From NCBI RefSeq assembly GCF_004005815.1, contig NZ_SACK01000002.1:806001-870000 (forward strand): a stretch of DNA of 64,000 nucleotides, written 5' to 3'. Source of the stretch: Mucilaginibacter limnophilus. Its GTDB lineage: Bacteria; Bacteroidota; Bacteroidia; Sphingobacteriales; Sphingobacteriaceae. This document shows positions 62,349 through 64,000 of the stretch, piece after piece. Each line of letters begins with the position of its first letter. Position 1 is the first letter of the stretch. The notes below the pieces were generated by a model. It was not told the origin of the DNA. It saw only the letters and a program-made list of their open reading frames with translations, and did not search any database. The translations under genes were made by a program, and so were the position numbers.

Positions 62349-62822
62349 ATGAAACCATACTTAGCCTTGTTAATTGCATTTCTATTATCGGGCTCAGTTT
62401 ACGCCCAAACACAGCTTGAGCCCTTTAAAAAAAATATTCAGCGTATGCTGGTGTACCCGGCATTTTTGCGGCAAACCTGTACTCCGGCTTTTACCAATAT
62501 GCTGATAGATATTGACGGTAAGGGTAAGGTAGTTGACGTAAAAATATCAGACAGCGCGCCTGATTTGCTGCGCGAGGAGTTTAACAAAATAAAAGGCAGC
62601 TTTAAGCTGGAGTTATTAAATGAATTCATCACTGCCAAAAAACTAAAAGATTGCGGGATTATAATTCCATTGTTTTGGGTATATGGTAATGATTACTGCG
62701 TAAACGCTGTTGAGGAAACCTGGATCACCAATAACTATTTCGCGTTTGATTCAAATATGTACACAAAGCTGACATTCAACGCGCAACCCATAGTAACCAA
62801 GTTGTACAAGCCTGTACGATAA
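62349..62822 (+). CDS. Small secreted protein, paralog-like to the preceding gene
   Basis: The 157-residue protein has a signal peptide cut after VYA (residue 18). 'MLVYPAFLRQTCTPAFTNMLIDIDGKGKVVDVKISDSAPDLLREEF' aligns with the pattern of the 61829 protein: Cys, strand, D-x-x-x-K-V, S-x-P, helix. Its DNA has normal local composition, unlike the preceding gene. The function is unknown. Confidence 0.75.
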   Translation: MKPYLALLIAFLLSGSVYAQTQLEPFKKNIQRMLVYPAFLRQTCTPAFTNMLIDIDGKGKVVDVKISDSAPDLLREEFNKIKGSFKLELLNEFITAKKLKDCGIIIPLFWVYGNDYCVNAVEETWITNNYFAFDSNMYTKLTFNAQPIVTKLYKPVR

Positions 62823-62828
62823 GCGTAA

Positions 62829-62906
62829 GAGTCAAGAATTAAGAATCAGGATTTAAGACTCAAAAAAACTTGCCGATAGAAAGTTTTATCTTAATTTTTA
62901 GTTCTT
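62829..62906. repeat. Solo/short copy of the four-helix-bundle cassette repeat
   Basis: 62829-62860 matches the cassette arms at about 29 of 32 positions, including the 19-nt core tcaagaattaagaatcagg. A degenerate inverted partner follows at about 62885-62910. No gene is enclosed. Confidence 0.65.
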
Positions 62907-62918
62907 GGTTTAATAAAC

Positions 62919-64000
62919 TTATTGATAGAACGTCCAGCTTACGCCAAATTTCAGCAACGCGTCCTGCATAGGGTATCGGTTAACGGTGTAAAAACCGCGG
63001 CTTAACAATCCCTGGTTAATGTAATCGTATTGCACAAATATGTTTGCGCTGTATAACGTGGTTTTAAAGAAGGCTGTAGCAACCGGATACGAACTGAATG
63101 TAACATCAGGCCCGTTATAAAACTGGCCCAATCCCACCGCGTATGATGGTGCAACATATGGCGTGTTATAGCGTACTGTGACACCTAAGTTATTGTTAAG
63201 CACCTTAAACCACGTTGATGCAAAATACAGGCTTCCGTAAGCATACACTTCGGGCGTGCGCAGGGTGCTTTGATAGTCGGTTTTCTGATAAACGCCATAA
63301 GCATCCAGGTGCCAGCGGCGCCAAGCCAGGTTTTTACCCAGGCTTATTTTTATCAGGTTTATAGGGCTGCTTAGTTGCTCGGGATGAGCGTCTTTACTGC
63401 CGGGCGCTGCTGTAAAATAAATGTAATCGTTTATCAGGAAATACTCCGCCTTAACGTCAAGCTGCAGCGCCTCGTTTATGTAGTTGAACGACGCGTTAGT
63501 GGTTTTTACGTTATTAAAGTCGTTATGAAAAATGTAGTGGTTCGATATCCAGTTTGTAGCAACAAGCGGCGGCGAACTGTTTTGCTGATAAGCGCCCAGT
63601 ATAACCCGGCCAAGTTTATTACCGCCGCCCAGCGTTAGCTTAGCATCGTACAAAAAGTTTCCAAAATCTCTACCCTGTGCTATTTGCCGTAAATCGGCCT
63701 CAAGCAATATGCGGTTGCTGAAACGGTAGCTGGCCCGGGCTTTCAGCGTTATGTTTTGAAATATTGTGTTTTGTACCTTGTTGCGGCGTATGTACTGCGT
63801 TCCAAACTCGTTGAAGGCCGTATCGGTAACGTGCTGGGTAAGATTATATAAATCATGCGCTATACCCACATCAAGTTTCATTTCATTTTTAACAAAGGCG
63901 ACAGATTTTCCCCGCAGGTAAAAACTGTATGAAAAATCATTATGTAACTGGTTCACCGTCAGCGAGTCGTTTGATACGCGTGAAGTATAAAACCAATCGG
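62919..64000 (-). CDS. Putative porin (Porin_10 type), partial (N-terminus beyond window)
   Basis: The frame is open to the right edge; about 360 C-terminal residues are visible ('DWFYTSRVSNDSLTVNQLHNDFSYSFY' onward). It has alternating amphipathic strands with aromatic girdle residues ('ASYRFSNRILLEADLRQIAQGRDFGNFLYDAKLTLGG') and ends in 'LLKFGVSWTFYQ'. This is the large Bacteroidota porin family PF14121. A GTG at 63956 is internal, not the start. Confidence 0.85.
   Translation of the reverse strand, partial: DWFYTSRVSNDSLTVNQLHNDFSYSFYLRGKSVAFVKNEMKLDVGIAHDLYNLTQHVTDTAFNEFGTQYIRRNKVQNTIFQNITLKARASYRFSNRILLEADLRQIAQGRDFGNFLYDAKLTLGGGNKLGRVILGAYQQNSSPPLVATNWISNHYIFHNDFNNVKTTNASFNYINEALQLDVKAEYFLINDYIYFTAAPGSKDAHPEQLSSPINLIKISLGKNLAWRRWHLDAYGVYQKTDYQSTLRTPEVYAYGSLYFASTWFKVLNNNLGVTVRYNTPYVAPSYAVGLGQFYNGPDVTFSSYPVATAFFKTTLYSANIFVQYDYINQGLLSRGFYTVNRYPMQDALLKFGVSWTFYQ

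Overview
The window is chromosomal DNA of a Bacteroidota bacterium, most likely Sphingobacteriaceae (Mucilaginibacter- or Pedobacter-like). The evidence is the gene content (TonB-dependent receptor with a carboxypeptidase-regulatory plug, Porin_10-type porin, DUF5606, DUF3667, DUF5684, PorT-type barrel, MmdA-like carboxylase), promoters of the TTG-N19/20-TAnnTTTG type, few Shine-Dalgarno sites, and many short hairpin repeats between genes. No phage or classical insertion sequence is present. Both ends cut a gene: an AsmA-like protein on the left and an outer-membrane porin on the right.

Layout. 1-9.6 kb: envelope and stress block with miaB, a sigma-54 activator without receiver domain, an LptE-like lipoprotein, a TPR protein, secG, groES and groEL. 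A 454-bp cassette made of one four-helix-bundle gene between inverted repeats lies between miaB and the activator. 9.8-17.9 kb: MscS channel, then the MoxR/DUF58/DUF4350/DUF4129/SpoIIM operon with a divergent RDD gene. 17.8-24.6 kb: DUF2752, a DUF5684 gene broken by two single-base deletions, serine dehydratase, a RES/Xre toxin-antitoxin pair, GDSL lipoprotein, lipB, a phosphopantetheinyl transferase, a tiny lipoprotein, dcd and clpS. 24.7-33.3 kb: a 10-bp minisatellite, ilvE, tryptophan 2,3-dioxygenase, a fluoride riboswitch with a CLC-F type exporter, a universal stress protein, a phosphoserine-phosphatase/ACT fusion and pruA. 33.5-40.9 kb: two beta-carbonic anhydrases, DUF1275, a SulP anion transporter, a biotin-dependent carboxyltransferase and pdhB. 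41-49.7 kb: PorT-like barrel, an FtsX-type permease behind a sigma-54-like promoter, a tandem pair of tRNA-like RNAs with their own promoter and terminator, an Lrp/AsnC regulator, Tex and a Dabb protein. 49.7-64 kb: lipoprotein, TonB receptor with a divergent DtxR-type regulator and a 36-bp palindromic operator, CtpA-type protease, DUF3667, DUF5606, cyclophilin, a secreted glutamine-amidotransferase-like protein, and a lipoprotein whose AT-rich zincin-like C-terminus is followed by two small secreted proteins.

How parts fit: the MoxR block looks like one co-transcribed envelope module; SulP plus carbonic anhydrase suggests bicarbonate handling; riboswitch plus CLC-F is a self-contained fluoride defence; the DtxR operator overlaps the -33 box of the TonB receptor, suggesting metal-controlled uptake. 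The least explained items are the tRNA-like pair, whose anticodon arm carries a stretch like the 16S rRNA 3' end, and the four-helix-bundle cassette with its short derivatives near 60.1 and 62.8 kb.
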